Made by a program: the position numbers and the translations under genes
Notes under the pieces: model-generated
Told to the model about the DNA's origin: nothing
Seen by the model: only the letters and a program-made list of their open reading frames with translations
Database searches by the model: none
Shown here: positions 45,875-55,391 of the stretch, piece after piece
How positions within the stretch are numbered: the stretch's first letter is position 1
Layout of the letters: every line of letters begins with the position of its first letter
Source: Staphylococcus sp. MI 10-1553
GTDB taxonomy: Bacteria > Bacillota > Bacilli > Staphylococcales > Staphylococcaceae
Direction of reading: 5' to 3'
Assembly (NCBI RefSeq): GCF_010365305.1
Contig: NZ_CP048279.1
Span: 1,550,001-1,614,000 of the forward strand
Length of the DNA stretch: 64,000 nt

Positions 45875-46630
45875 ATGCAGCAAGGTCATTTTTTAATTAC
45901 TGGAGGTACGAGTGGTTTAGGGTATGCACTCGCACATGCACTCATATCTGCCCATTATTCTATTACACTACTTGTACGTGATGTAAACAAAGCACGATCA
46001 TTATTTCCAAATGCAGAAGTTCAAATCATTCAATGTGACTTGACGACAGAAAGTGATGTACTTGAGGTTGCTCAACATTTTAATGACCAAACGCGTTTCG
46101 ATGGCGTGATACATTCAGCTGGACTCGGCTATTTTAAAGGATTGCTTGAAAATACACCTGCAGAAATTGTACAAACGTATCAAGTGAACGTGGTCCATTT
46201 CTCAATGATAATCAATCAATGCGCACCATATTTAACGCCTAATGCTTCTATTGTCGGGATAAGTAGCCAAGCCGCTTTAGCAACACAACCTTATGCAGCA
46301 CATTACGGTGGAAGTAAAGCAGCTCTCAATCATGTACTCAACGCATTACGTATTGAACAACCACAATGGCACGTGCTCAATGTCAATGTCGGACCAATTC
46401 AAACACCATTTCATACAAAAGCAGATTCGTCTGGTCTATATGCACGTAAAATGAAAAAAATAATGTTGAACCCTGAACAACTAGCCGAAAAAATTGTTCA
46501 CGCGATTCAACATCGTCAACAAGAGCTAAACATCCCTCAGTCCATTCATTTTTTACTTAAACTATATCAACTCGCACCACGCTTTTTTGAAAAAGTAGGA
46601 CGACCATTTTTCTTAGGAAAGCAGCGTTAA
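45875..46630 (+). CDS. Short-chain dehydrogenase/reductase
   Basis: Encodes 251 residues of the classical SDR family: cofactor motif TGGTSGLGYALA near residue 10, HSAGLG, and the catalytic SSQ...YAAHYGGSKAAL near residue 145 with Ser, Tyr and Lys. The substrate is not evident. GGGGAGAG precedes the ATG. The C-terminal region (FLLKLYQLAPRFFEKVG) is hydrophobic and could touch the membrane. It converges with the aldo/keto reductase gene three bases away. Confidence 0.88.
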   Translation: MQQGHFLITGGTSGLGYALAHALISAHYSITLLVRDVNKARSLFPNAEVQIIQCDLTTESDVLEVAQHFNDQTRFDGVIHSAGLGYFKGLLENTPAEIVQTYQVNVVHFSMIINQCAPYLTPNASIVGISSQAALATQPYAAHYGGSKAALNHVLNALRIEQPQWHVLNVNVGPIQTPFHTKADSSGLYARKMKKIMLNPEQLAEKIVHAIQHRQQELNIPQSIHFLLKLYQLAPRFFEKVGRPFFLGKQR

Positions 46631-46633
46631 CTG

Positions 46634-47548
46634 TTATGGCATTTCCCAATGTTGCGCATAGTGTAATTGCTTCACGATAGCAAATGCTTCTTCTAATTGT
46701 GCTGGGTTGATTTCTTGATAGTAGTGTGCCACATTTTGTTGTAATTGTTCAACTGAACTTGCACCAGCAATGATAGAACCTAATACATCAAACGATTTTA
46801 AATAATTGAATGCTAATCCCGTCAATTCTGGATCAATTTGTTGTAATGCGGTTACAGTTTCTTTGAGGGCATGATAATCATAATCAAAAATGCCTTCTTC
46901 AAATTTCGTTGTTAACACTTTTTCAACACTTTGCGTTAATAAACCTTTGAATACGGGTCCGCGTGCGAGTAATTTCACACCTTTGTCATGCACTTCATCC
47001 AATAAATCGACAGGTCTATTATCGATTAAGTTGAATTGAGACATTAACGTTTCAATTTGACTATGTTGTAAATAATAACGAATCACATTAGGGCGAATTG
47101 AAGAAAGACCATACGCACGAATGACACCTTCTTGTTTCAGTTCATCAAACGCACGAATTGTCTCATCAAGAGGATCGTCAATTGTACCACCGTGTAACAT
47201 ATATAAATCGAGTGTATCTAACCCAAGGCGTTGCAACGAGTTTTTCACATTTTCTTTAATGTAACGTTTGGAAGGATCCCAAAATGTTTCGCCGTTTTCT
47301 TTTAAATGATTGCCTACCTTTGTACCAATGACAATATCATCACGGTTTTGATACTTTTTAAGCGTACGACCAACGATTTTTTCATTGACTCCTTTAACAT
47401 AAATATCTGCTGTATCAAAATATGTAATTCCTGCTGCCACTGCTGCATCAATAATTTGTTCAGCTTTCTTTTCTTCTGTACCTAAACTCATACATCCAAG
47501 ACCGAGCTCAGATAATTCAATACCACTTTTTAAAACATTTTTTTGCAT
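46634..47548 (-). CDS. Aldo/keto reductase
   Basis: A 304-residue (beta/alpha)8-barrel oxidoreductase. The catalytic residues can be traced: Asp and Tyr in YFDTADIYVKGVNE, Lys in GTKVG, and His in YMLHGG; C-terminal SIIAGASSVEQLQQN is the NADPH-binding segment. It is similar to the YqkF-like group; substrate unknown. It is divergent from nudF with only 79 bases between starts. Confidence 0.89.
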   Translation of the reverse strand: MQKNVLKSGIELSELGLGCMSLGTEEKKAEQIIDAAVAAGITYFDTADIYVKGVNEKIVGRTLKKYQNRDDIVIGTKVGNHLKENGETFWDPSKRYIKENVKNSLQRLGLDTLDLYMLHGGTIDDPLDETIRAFDELKQEGVIRAYGLSSIRPNVIRYYLQHSQIETLMSQFNLIDNRPVDLLDEVHDKGVKLLARGPVFKGLLTQSVEKVLTTKFEEGIFDYDYHALKETVTALQQIDPELTGLAFNYLKSFDVLGSIIAGASSVEQLQQNVAHYYQEINPAQLEEAFAIVKQLHYAQHWEMP

Positions 47549-47627
47549 GATGCCACTCCTTCAGATAAAATCGATGTATATTCATGATAGCAAAACGTAT
47601 GAATATTTGAAAAGGAGAGGATTCACT

Positions 47628-48170
47628 ATGCATTTTGAAGAAAAAACCATTTCTAAAGAATCGATTTATAAAGGAAAAATCATTGAAGTAGAAAAACATA
47701 AAGTGTCTTTACCGAACGATGAAACGGCATATCGCGAAGTGGTGAAACATAATGGGGCAGTCGCAATTTGTGCCTTAACACCTGATCAACAAGTCATTTT
47801 AGTGAAGCAATACCGTAAAGCTTTAGAACAGGAGTTGTTAGAAATACCCGCAGGCAAACTTGAACCTGGAGAAAACCGTGAATCTGCTGCGATGAGAGAA
47901 CTAGAAGAAGAAACCGGTTATAAAGCAGAAAAACTCACTTTAATTGGTGAAGTATATGGCACACCTGGTTTCGCTAATGAGAAAATCTCTATTTATTTTG
48001 CAGATGATTTAGTTGAAGGTAAAGTCAATTTAGATGAAGATGAATTTGTTGAGAAAGTGTTTTATTCATTAGATGATGTTAAAAAAGCCGTTGAAACCCG
48101 TACAATTGAAGATGCTAAAACATTCATTGCATTTCAACACCTATTATTACATTATAATCATTCTAAATAA
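47628..48170 (+). CDS. nudF: ADP-ribose pyrophosphatase (Nudix)
   Basis: Encodes 180 residues. The Nudix box starts at GKLEPGENRESAAMRELEEE and ends TGY, with the metal-binding REXXEE core; AYREVVKHNGAVAICAL and EQELLEIPAG are typical of ADP-ribose hydrolases (ADP-ribose to AMP plus ribose-5-phosphate). AAAGGAGAGG is seven bases before ATG 47628; a longer frame from 47547 lacks a site and crosses the divergent AKR start. fur lies about 100 bases downstream, as in Bacillus (nudF-...-fur). Confidence 0.9.
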   Translation: MHFEEKTISKESIYKGKIIEVEKHKVSLPNDETAYREVVKHNGAVAICALTPDQQVILVKQYRKALEQELLEIPAGKLEPGENRESAAMRELEEETGYKAEKLTLIGEVYGTPGFANEKISIYFADDLVEGKVNLDEDEFVEKVFYSLDDVKKAVETRTIEDAKTFIAFQHLLLHYNHSK

Positions 48171-48233
48171 GAAGCGAAAATGGTTGCTTTTTTTCTCAAT
48201 TACTGGTAATTTATAACAAGAAAACATATTTAA

Positions 48234-48248
48234 TTGTAATAATTATAA
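48234..48248 (+). promoter_or_regulatory. PerR box before fur
   Basis: TTGTAATAATTATAA matches the PerR consensus TTATAATnATTATAA at all but one position, 25 bases before the fur start. In S. aureus fur belongs to the peroxide (PerR) regulon, so this fits. The match is by eye. Confidence 0.65.
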
Positions 48249-48273
48249 TTTTCAGTAGAGGAGTGAGGCTTCC

Positions 48274-48729
48274 GTGGAGGAAAGACTGAATCGCGTGAAG
48301 CAACAGTTGCAACAGTCTTCTTACAAATTAACACCGCAACGTGAAGCAACCGTGCGTGTTTTAATTGAAAATGAAGCTGACCATTTAAGTGCCGAAGATG
48401 TGTATTTAAAAGTGAAAGAAAAAGCACCAGAAATAGGGCTCGCAACCGTTTACCGTACATTAGAACTATTAGCAGACTTAAAAGTTGTCGACAAAGTAAG
48501 TTTTGGCGACGGTGTTTCTCGATTTGATTTACGTAAAGAAGGCTCAAAACATTTCCATCATCATTTAGTTTGTATGGAATGTGGTCGCGTAGATGAAATT
48601 GAAGAAGATTTATTACCACAAGTTGAAGAACGTGTAGAAAATGAATTTAATTTTAAAATTTTAGACCATCGTCTGACATTTCATGGCATTTGCGAAACTT
48701 GTCAAAAAGAGGGCAAAGGTGCTAAATGA
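48274..48729 (+). CDS. fur: Ferric uptake regulator Fur
   Basis: A 151-residue repressor of iron uptake genes when loaded with Fe2+. The winged helix YKLTPQREATVRVLIEN and APEIGLATVYRTLELL leads to the metal-binding half with HFHHHLVCMECG, HGICETCQ (two CxxC) and the sensor histidines. The start is GTG 48274 with GAGGAGTGAGG upstream. Fur rather than PerR/Zur is favoured by the xerD neighbour, as in S. aureus. A PerR box precedes it. Confidence 0.93.
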   Translation: MEERLNRVKQQLQQSSYKLTPQREATVRVLIENEADHLSAEDVYLKVKEKAPEIGLATVYRTLELLADLKVVDKVSFGDGVSRFDLRKEGSKHFHHHLVCMECGRVDEIEEDLLPQVEERVENEFNFKILDHRLTFHGICETCQKEGKGAK

Positions 48730-48768
48730 TAATCAAGTACAGTGCTTGAACAGAATTGGAGTCAATCT

Positions 48769-49656
48769 ATGGAAGAAATTCGAGATGAGTATTTAAGATT
48801 TATTCAAATTGAAAAAGGACTATCCAACAATACGATCGCTGCTTATCGCCGTGATTTGAATCATTACTTGAACTATTTGACAGCGCATAAAGTGGCGAAT
48901 TTGAACTTTGTGGACCGTCAAATGATTCAAGAGTGGTTTGGCTTTTTACATGATGAAGGGCGCTCAGCAAAAACAATTGCTCGCTTTACATCTACAATTC
49001 GGAGTTTCCATCAGTTTGCTTTGAGAGAAAACTATACCTCGCATGATCCAACTGTACTTATCGAAACACCTAAATACGATCGTAAACTTCCAGATGTTTT
49101 ATCTATTGCAGAGGTTGATCAATTATTAATGGCGCCTGATAAAACGAAAATTAATGGCTATCGTGACAAAACAATGCTCGAGTTACTTTACGCAACAGGC
49201 ATGCGTGTTTCTGAATTGATCAATATCGAGGTTGAGGATATCAATTTAATGATGGGGTTTGTCAAAGTGTTCGGTAAAGGAAGTAAAGAGCGCATTGTAC
49301 CATTAGGCGAAACGGTCATTGATTGTTTAACACACTACATTCAACATATTAGACCTCAGTTATTGAAGCACACGGTCACACATGTATTATTTTTAAATTT
49401 ACATGGCAAACCATTATCCAGACAAAGCGTTTGGAAAATGATTAAGCAAACCGGTGTTAAAGCAGGGATTATGAAACGTTTAACCCCACATACATTACGG
49501 CATTCATTTGCGACACATTTATTAGAAAATGGTGCCGACTTACGTGCTGTACAAGATATGTTAGGACATTCTGATATATCAACAACACAGCTCTATACAC
49601 ATATTACTAAAAATCAAATCCGTAAAATTTACCAAGACTATCATCCAAGAGCGTAA
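48769..49656 (+). CDS. xerD: Site-specific tyrosine recombinase XerD
   Basis: Encodes 295 residues; with XerC it resolves chromosome dimers at dif. N-terminal SAM-like domain (YLRFIQIEKGLSNNTIAAYR) and catalytic domain with ATGMRVSELINIEVED (first Arg), KGSKERIVPLG (Lys), HTLRHSFATHLLENGAD (His, Arg), LGHSDISTTQLYTHI (His, Tyr nucleophile). ATG 48769 has TTGGAG eight bases upstream and gives the family length; the frame from 48742 is less likely. Confidence 0.95.
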   Translation: MEEIRDEYLRFIQIEKGLSNNTIAAYRRDLNHYLNYLTAHKVANLNFVDRQMIQEWFGFLHDEGRSAKTIARFTSTIRSFHQFALRENYTSHDPTVLIETPKYDRKLPDVLSIAEVDQLLMAPDKTKINGYRDKTMLELLYATGMRVSELINIEVEDINLMMGFVKVFGKGSKERIVPLGETVIDCLTHYIQHIRPQLLKHTVTHVLFLNLHGKPLSRQSVWKMIKQTGVKAGIMKRLTPHTLRHSFATHLLENGADLRAVQDMLGHSDISTTQLYTHITKNQIRKIYQDYHPRA

Positions 49657-49679
49657 AATGAATAGAAACATATATATTT

Positions 49680-49732
49680 AAAAATGGATAGGTAAGAAGC
49701 CAATTGACTACACTTCATACCCATCCATTTTT
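49680..49732 (+). terminator. Terminator after xerD
   Basis: AAAAATGGATaGGTA pairs with ACCCATCCATTTTT-type 3' arm (one bulge), with an inner GAAG/CTTC stem. Bidirectional composition with a T-run on the plus strand. Confidence 0.75.
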
Positions 49733-49837
49733 GTATTTAACGATAAAATGAACCTCAATCATACATACGAAATTTTTACAACGTGCCAACCATTATTTCA
49801 AAAGCATCTCATTGTTTGGTTTTAATTCATACTAAAA

Positions 49838-50035
49838 GTACAAGAACAGCCCAAGACTCCCGAGGGATCAGACGTAGCCGAAAATCCCTCAACGCTTCCA
49901 TTAGTGTAACAATCAAATCATGCGTTAATTGTAGGATTGGCCCCTAGGAAATGCGAGCCCTTAAAAGCAATAAAGCTAAAAACGAATCGTTCTGCAATTA
50001 GGGGATTCACGCTTTAGCTTCAAACAAATGAGGTG
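49838..50035 (-). repeat. Dispersed intergenic repeat, copy 4 (minus orientation)
   Basis: On the minus strand it reads GCTCGCATTTCCTAGGGGCC, then AATTAACGCATGATTTGATT and GTTACACTAATGGAAGCGTT, GAGGGATTTTCGGCT and GATCCCTCGGGAGTCTTGGG. This is the core block order of copies 1, 2 and 5. Terminal repeats are not recognisable, so limits are approximate. Confidence 0.6.
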
Positions 50036-50042
50036 CTTGAAA

Positions 50043-50549
50043 TTATTTTCTTCTTTCCTCTATAGCCGCTTCTCTTGCTGCAATAACGTCACTTCTATCT
50101 CTCAACTGATGATGATGTAATATGACCGGCGTCTCTACCACCTTATCAGTCACTTGAAAATTCGGAAACCGAGTCTTAACTTTCTCAATCATCACGGCTG
50201 TTAGGGGCAGTTGAATCGGTGAAAACGGAATTTCATGTGCAGTATCATGTATCAACTGTGTTAACATATTTAAATAAGCTTTTCGTACAAGTCCTAAAGT
50301 GGCCATCGTCTCTTTAGAATAATCTGCTATAATTTGATAAGCTTTGTTAAATGTTTTATACGCACCTTTGAAGTTACCGCGTCGATAATGATAACTCCCT
50401 GTTGCAAGTAAAATCAAACTTACAACAGCATCTTGTTTTGAAAAAGCGTGTTGCATTTTCCATGCTTCTTCTAAAATATCATGACAGAGAAAATAATGTT
50501 GTTCATGATGAAACTGATAGTAAAAATGGACTAGATCATTTTCCAACAT
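50043..50549 (-). CDS. DUF309 domain-containing protein
   Basis: A 168-residue helical protein with the DUF309 signature FHHEQHYFLCHDILEEAW near the N-terminus and GSYHYRRGNFKGAYKTFNKA in the middle. The HExxE-like pattern CHDILEEAW is conserved in the family, whose function is unknown. It is divergent from scpA, as in Bacillus (ypuF-scpA). The basic C-terminus (REAAIEERRK) is unremarkable. A metal-binding role has been suggested for the family only from its His/Glu conservation. Confidence 0.82.
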   Translation of the reverse strand: MLENDLVHFYYQFHHEQHYFLCHDILEEAWKMQHAFSKQDAVVSLILLATGSYHYRRGNFKGAYKTFNKAYQIIADYSKETMATLGLVRKAYLNMLTQLIHDTAHEIPFSPIQLPLTAVMIEKVKTRFPNFQVTDKVVETPVILHHHQLRDRSDVIAAREAAIEERRK

Positions 50550-50565
50550 GGCTCACTCCAAAAAT

Positions 50566-50594
50566 TTATTGTTATACATCAAACATGTTATAAT
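50566..50594 (+). promoter_or_regulatory. scpA promoter
   Basis: A perfect extended -10, TGTTATAAT (TATAAT at 50589-50594), with a weak -35 TTATTG 17 bases upstream; 50 bases before the scpA ATG. Confidence 0.6.
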
Positions 50595-50643
50595 ATTTTT
50601 TGTTATTATGCACATCACATGCGTTATGAAATGAGGTACAGAT

Positions 50644-51372
50644 ATGTACGAAGTAAAACTGGATGCTTTTAACGGGCCTTTAGACTTGTTATTGCATCTC
50701 ATCAATGAATTTGAAATTGATATTTATGACATCCCTATGCGCGAATTAACCGAACAATATATGCAGTATGTTCACGCTATGAAAAAATTAGAGATCAATA
50801 TTGCAAGTGAGTATTTATTGATGGCTTCAGAATTACTGATGATTAAGAGTAAAATGTTGTTGCCCGATACGTCATCTGATTTAGTTGAAGAAGAAGACCC
50901 ACGTGAGGCACTCGTTGAAAAGTTAATCGAATATCAAAATTACAAAGCTTATTCAGAAATGTTAGAAGAGAAGCGTCAAGCACGTGAACATTATTTCACT
51001 AAACCACCGACAGATTTTTCGCATTATGAATATTCTGAGCGACTTTCCGAAGATACGACTATCGATTTAACAAAACTGATCGTCGCTTATCAAAAAATGA
51101 AAACGCGTGTATCATTGAAAAAGCCGACCACTGTGGATATTCGAAAAGAAACGTATACGATCCAACAATCAACAACATACATTTATGATAAATTAAAGAA
51201 AGTTTCTCAAATTACATTTTTTGATCTATTTACATTTAATGAATCTATCGAACACGTCGTCACACATTTTCTGGCTTTACTCGAAATGTCAAAAACAGGC
51301 ATGATACAATTACAACAAGTGAAAGCTTTCCACAACTTTGAAATTAGAAAAGGAGTTAATTATGACGCTTAA
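50644..51372 (+). CDS. scpA: Segregation and condensation protein A
   Basis: Encodes 242 residues, the kleisin subunit that bridges the SMC heads in chromosome condensation. [31 protein letters not shown] is the N-terminal family block, seen here over residues 2-32 (SMC-neck binding helices); the C-terminal winged helix ([17 protein letters not shown]) follows. The gene overlaps scpB by 11 bases. AGGTACAG is a moderate ribosome site. Confidence 0.95.
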   Translation: MYEVKLDAFNGPLDLLLHLINEFEIDIYDIPMRELTEQYMQYVHAMKKLEINIASEYLLMASELLMIKSKMLLPDTSSDLVEEEDPREALVEKLIEYQNYKAYSEMLEEKRQAREHYFTKPPTDFSHYEYSERLSEDTTIDLTKLIVAYQKMKTRVSLKKPTTVDIRKETYTIQQSTTYIYDKLKKVSQITFFDLFTFNESIEHVVTHFLALLEMSKTGMIQLQQVKAFHNFEIRKGVNYDA

Positions 51373-51904
51373 AGTTACTGAAGCGCTAACTGCGATACTG
51401 TATACAGTTGGTGAAGATGGCATTGATGAAGCACAACTGATGGCATCACTCGACGTGGATTACGAGACGTTAACCCATGCTATCGATATACTTGAGTTAC
51501 CTGGGCTCATGGTACAAAAATTCGGTCAAACTTATGTTTTAACGACCCAAAAAGAGGCAGAACCGTATATCGAATCACTCATTATTAATAAAGCATCTGC
51601 CAAATTATCACAAGCTGCAATGGAAGTATTAGCCATTATTGCCTATAATCAGCCCATGACACGTAATGATATCGAATTGATTCGCGGTATTCAATCTGAC
51701 GGTCCAGTTAAAACATTGATTGCTAAAGGATTAATTGAACCCAAAACCAATCCCGAGGCACGTGGACAACAGCTCTTTACAACAGATTTATTTTTAAATG
51801 TCTTTGGTCTGGAGAGTCTTGAGGCACTTCCAACAACAGATGAAGAAGAAGAGGAAATTGAATCGTTTTTCAGCCAACTGGTGAATCAGAAAGGAGATTC
51901 TTAA
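51362..51904 (+). CDS. scpB: Segregation and condensation protein B
   Basis: A 180-residue partner of ScpA and SMC made of two winged-helix domains: [20 protein letters not shown] and [21 protein letters not shown], then [20 protein letters not shown]. The ATG at 51362 has AAAAGGAG seven bases upstream, inside scpA. The acidic tail ([12 protein letters not shown]) is typical. rluB starts directly after the stop. Confidence 0.95.
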   Translation: MTLKVTEALTAILYTVGEDGIDEAQLMASLDVDYETLTHAIDILELPGLMVQKFGQTYVLTTQKEAEPYIESLIINKASAKLSQAAMEVLAIIAYNQPMTRNDIELIRGIQSDGPVKTLIAKGLIEPKTNPEARGQQLFTTDLFLNVFGLESLEALPTTDEEEEEIESFFSQLVNQKGDS

Positions 51905-52651
51905 ATGAGTCAAGAATTAGAAAGATTACAAAAACGTATTGCGAACAGTGGTTATACCTCTCGACGTAAAGCAGAAACATTAATTGTAGAAGGTAAAGTA
52001 CAAGTCAACGGTAAAACAATCACTGAATTAGGGACAAAAGTACGTCCATCTGATGAAGTCACAGTAGAAAGGATACCGCTTGAGCAAGAAGACAAACTTT
52101 ATATCCTGTTCTATAAACCTGCGCAAGTGATTACAAGCGTTTCAGATGATCGTGGTCGAAAAGTTGTTACTGATTATTTTGATGATTTAGAAACACGTAT
52201 TTATCCAGTGGGGCGTCTAGACTACGATACATCTGGACTACTGTTATTAACAAATGATGGTGAGTTCACAAACTTAATGACACATCCACGCTATAAAATC
52301 CCAAAAACGTATGTTGCTAAAATAGAAGGATATATTTTACGTGAACAAGTGAAACAACTTGAAAAAGGAATTCAACTTGAAGATGGGCTGACTCAACCTG
52401 CAAAAGTAAAAGTGAAAAAGCAAAATAAAGAAAAAAATACATCACTTGTTGAAATTACCATTACTGAAGGTCGAAACCGTCAAGTGCGTCGTATGTTTGA
52501 ACATTTTGGTTTTAGCGTACAAAAGTTATCACGCGTTTCATTTGGTCCGCTCTCTTTGAAAGGGCTAGGCGCTGGAGAAGGACGTGTATTATCACCGCAT
52601 GAAGTGAAATCATTGCGTCACCTTGCGGAAAACGGTCAACAACAACGCTAA
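51905..52651 (+). CDS. rluB: 23S rRNA pseudouridine synthase RluB
   Basis: Encodes 248 residues. An N-terminal S4 RNA-binding domain (LQKRIANSGYTSRRKAETLI) precedes the RsuA-type catalytic domain with the aspartate in GRLDYDTSGLLLLTNDG near residue 105 and the GRNRQVRRMFEHFG block. It probably makes pseudouridine 2605 (E. coli numbering) in 23S rRNA. AAAGGAGA lies upstream within scpB. It is the third gene of scpA-scpB-rluB. Confidence 0.92.
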   Translation: MSQELERLQKRIANSGYTSRRKAETLIVEGKVQVNGKTITELGTKVRPSDEVTVERIPLEQEDKLYILFYKPAQVITSVSDDRGRKVVTDYFDDLETRIYPVGRLDYDTSGLLLLTNDGEFTNLMTHPRYKIPKTYVAKIEGYILREQVKQLEKGIQLEDGLTQPAKVKVKKQNKEKNTSLVEITITEGRNRQVRRMFEHFGFSVQKLSRVSFGPLSLKGLGAGEGRVLSPHEVKSLRHLAENGQQQR

Positions 52652-52708
52652 CTATTATCCAAGTCAGCACGCACGTCATTGTTTTATTATTACCCGAATA
52701 TATCATTA

Positions 52709-52717
52709 TGGTATAAT
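52709..52717 (+). promoter_or_regulatory. srrA promoter (extended -10)
   Basis: TGGTATAAT is a perfect extended -10, about 45 bases before the srrA start; no clear -35. It indicates that srrAB has its own promoter after rluB. Confidence 0.6.
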
Positions 52718-52762
52718 ATGCTTTGAGTTAGAAATGTCACCATGTGTGGGAGGTATGTCATG

Positions 52763-53485
52763 ATGACTAATGAAATCTTAGTCGTAGATGATGAACATCG
52801 AATTAGAAAATTATTAAAATTATATTTGGAAAGAGAAGGTTATGTCATTGCGGAGGCAAGTGATGGGCGCGAAGCTTTAGACATGGCGACAAAATATGAT
52901 TATTCATGTATTTTGTTAGATTTAATGTTGCCTGAAATGGATGGTCTTGAAGTTGCTGTTAAATTACGTGAACTTAAAGATACGCCTATTATTATGCTCA
53001 CTGCAAAAGGCGAAGAAAATAATCGCGTTGAAGGTTTTGAATCAGGTGCCGATGATTATATCGTTAAGCCATTTTCACCACGCGAAGTTGTGTTGCGTGT
53101 TAAAGCCTTATTACGTCGTACAGAATCTTCAAAAGCTGAACAAAACGAGCCACATGCCCGTGATATGATTGAATTTAAACATTTAACGATTGATAATGAT
53201 GCACATAAGGTATTGGCAGATGGGACCCCGGTTAACCTCACGCCAAAAGAATATGAATTACTCATTTTCTTAGCTAAAACACCGAACAAAGTATTTGATA
53301 GAGAACAATTATTAAAAGAAGTTTGGCATTACGAATTTTACGGTGATTTACGTACTGTAGATACACATGTCAAACGTTTGCGTGAAAAATTAAATCGTGT
53401 TTCTGCAGATGCAGCAAAAATGATACAAACCGTTTGGGGTGTAGGATATAAATTCGAAGTTAGCAAGTCGGATGAAACGACTTAA
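52763..53485 (+). CDS. srrA: Respiratory response regulator SrrA (ResD family)
   Basis: A 240-residue OmpR-type regulator. The receiver domain has VVDDEHRIRKLLK, the phospho-acceptor Asp in CILLDLMLPEMDG near residue 53 and the Lys in IVKPFSPRE; the winged-helix domain (LTPKEYELLIFL, DTHVKRLREKL) binds DNA. SrrA controls respiration, fermentation and nitrosative-stress genes in staphylococci in response to oxygen or NO. I start at the second of two adjacent ATGs (52763), nine bases after GGGAGG; ATG 52760 is equally possible. It overlaps srrB by 14 bases. Confidence 0.93.
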   Translation: MTNEILVVDDEHRIRKLLKLYLEREGYVIAEASDGREALDMATKYDYSCILLDLMLPEMDGLEVAVKLRELKDTPIIMLTAKGEENNRVEGFESGADDYIVKPFSPREVVLRVKALLRRTESSKAEQNEPHARDMIEFKHLTIDNDAHKVLADGTPVNLTPKEYELLIFLAKTPNKVFDREQLLKEVWHYEFYGDLRTVDTHVKRLREKLNRVSADAAKMIQTVWGVGYKFEVSKSDETT

Positions 53486-55229
53486 TAACGTTGTCGTAAA
53501 ACTGTGGTTAACTATTATTTTAATAGTAACGACAGTTTTAATTTTATTAAGTGCTGCATTAATCACATTTTTTCAATATTATTTCACGCAAGAAACTGAA
53601 CGCGCGCTCTATCAAAGTGCTGAAAACGTGAACCAAGTGTTACTCAAAAACGATAATCGAAAACTAGCTATTGAACATAGTGAAGCTTTGTTAGAGGATA
53701 ATAAAGGGCTTATCATTTTACCGGACCGTGCTAATATCAATGAAAAAGATACTGTTAAAAAGAAAATGCTCAAAGAAATCAGTCAACATCCAAATTTTGA
53801 CCGTGTACTGAAAGATAATCAATCCGAACTACAACACGTCACTTTTAAAATTGATGGTAAAACGCATACTTATGTGTTACTCGGTTATCCCTCTAAAGAC
53901 GACAATGGCCAATCTTCAGCAATTTTTATTTATCAAGATTTAAAAAGTATTGATGATACGAATAACATCATTACGATTATGATTTTAATTACAGCTGTGA
54001 TTTTCTTAGCTATTACAACGGTTTTCGCATTTTTCTTATCAACGCGTATTACGAATCCACTGCGTCAACTTAAAACGCAAGCGAAAGAAGTTGCTCGAGG
54101 AAACTATGATAAGCCTGTGCCGATTCAAACGAGAGATGAAATTGGCGAGCTTGCCATGACTTTTAACAAAATGAGCCGTAGCATTCAAACACATATCGAC
54201 GCATTAACGACATCTAAAAACATTCGTGATACCCTTATTAATTCAATGGTTGAAGGGGTATTAGGTATCAATCACAAGAAACAAATTATTATTTCAAATG
54301 CCTTAGCTGAAAGAATGTTATCAGAATTAAACGAATCCGATCGCGAAATGTTTAATCAACAAATTGAAGATACATTTGAGAGCCAAAAAACAGAATATAG
54401 AGAATATGAAATGAATCAGCGTTTTTATGTGATTATTATGAGTCATATTAAAAAAATTCAAGCTAATGGTGAAGGTGGCCTTGTTGCTGTCGTGCGTGAT
54501 ATGACAAACGAACATGAGCTTGAACAAGTGAAAAAAGACTTTATCGCAAGTGTTTCTCATGAATTGCGCACACCGATTTCATTGTTACAAGGTTACACCG
54601 AGTCAATCGTGGATGGTGTCGTCACTGAACCCGAAGAAATCAATGAATTTTTAACGGTTGTATTAGATGAGTCAAAACGATTAAGTCGCTTAGTCAATGA
54701 ATTGTTGAATGTCGCGAAAATGGATGCTGAAGGTTTGAATGTCACACGAGAAGTTCAACCGATGCAAGATTTAGTTAAAAAAATGGCGATGAAATATCGT
54801 CAACAAGCGCAAGAACTAGATCTAACATTAGATTTTCAAATGGATGGCGAGATAGCTTCACTTTGGTATTATGATTTTGATCGCATGGAACAAGTGTTGA
54901 CGAACCTTGTCGATAATGCATCGCGTTATACACAACCTGGCGATACGATATCAATCAAAGCAACGGCTGATAATGACAACCAAATTTTAACTGTTGAAGA
55001 TACGGGCGTTGGTATCGCACCTCAACATTTAGAGAAACTTTTCGAGCGCTTTTATAAAGTGGACTCTGCGCGTAAACGTGGCTCACAAGGAACAGGCCTC
55101 GGATTGTTTATCACACGCATGATTGTAAATGCGCACGGTGGTCATATTCGCGTAGAAAGTGAACTCGAAAAGGGAACGAAATTTATCATTTCTCTGCCCA
55201 AAAAATCGCATGTAGAAGAAGAAAACTAA
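53472..55229 (+). CDS. srrB: Respiratory sensor histidine kinase SrrB (ResE family)
   Basis: Encodes 585 residues: membrane helix 10-32, an extracellular Cache-like region, second helix about 165-190, HAMP domain (STRITNPLRQLKTQAKEVAR), PAS domain (near 245-345), HisKA with the phospho-His in ASVSHELRTPISLLQG, and the ATPase with NLVDNASRY, EDTGVGIAP and GTGLGLFI. It phosphorylates SrrA when the menaquinone pool or oxygen changes. No cysteine pair is seen in the part I inspected. The start lies inside srrA. Confidence 0.93.
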   Translation: MKRLNNVVVKLWLTIILIVTTVLILLSAALITFFQYYFTQETERALYQSAENVNQVLLKNDNRKLAIEHSEALLEDNKGLIILPDRANINEKDTVKKKMLKEISQHPNFDRVLKDNQSELQHVTFKIDGKTHTYVLLGYPSKDDNGQSSAIFIYQDLKSIDDTNNIITIMILITAVIFLAITTVFAFFLSTRITNPLRQLKTQAKEVARGNYDKPVPIQTRDEIGELAMTFNKMSRSIQTHIDALTTSKNIRDTLINSMVEGVLGINHKKQIIISNALAERMLSELNESDREMFNQQIEDTFESQKTEYREYEMNQRFYVIIMSHIKKIQANGEGGLVAVVRDMTNEHELEQVKKDFIASVSHELRTPISLLQGYTESIVDGVVTEPEEINEFLTVVLDESKRLSRLVNELLNVAKMDAEGLNVTREVQPMQDLVKKMAMKYRQQAQELDLTLDFQMDGEIASLWYYDFDRMEQVLTNLVDNASRYTQPGDTISIKATADNDNQILTVEDTGVGIAPQHLEKLFERFYKVDSARKRGSQGTGLGLFITRMIVNAHGGHIRVESELEKGTKFIISLPKKSHVEEEN

Positions 55230-55251
55230 TAAACATATAACATTTCATCAT

Positions 55252-55300
55252 GGAACGACGATATCTTATTTTAAAGTCGAGATGTCGCCGTTCCTTTTTT
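55252..55300 (+). terminator. Terminator after srrB
   Basis: GGAACGaCGATATCT pairs with AGATgTCGcCGTTCC around a 13-base loop, followed by six T. It ends the srrAB transcript before the FMN riboswitch. Confidence 0.85.
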
Positions 55301-55334
55301 ATATCTAGATGATTGTTAAGTTGTTGCAAATAGA

Positions 55335-55363
55335 TTGTATTCAAAAGTTATCTCATGTAAACT
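55335..55363 (+). promoter_or_regulatory. Candidate promoter of the ribU riboswitch transcript
   Basis: TTGTAT and TAAACT are 17 bases apart and end about 30 bases before the riboswitch. The -10 is only a moderate match. Confidence 0.4.
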
Positions 55364-55391
55364 AATAACGAAAATAATAAAAAATTAATTC

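Larger units (their letters stand above)
49657..50042. other. 386-base gap between xerD and the DUF309 gene
   Basis: It holds a terminator (49680-49732) and repeat copy 4 (49838-50035). No gene is seen. Confidence 0.6.

Noticed and set aside
48230..48619. 129-codon minus-strand frame opposite fur
   Set aside because: Antisense shadow; Fur is conserved with all metal ligands and the shadow has no family features.
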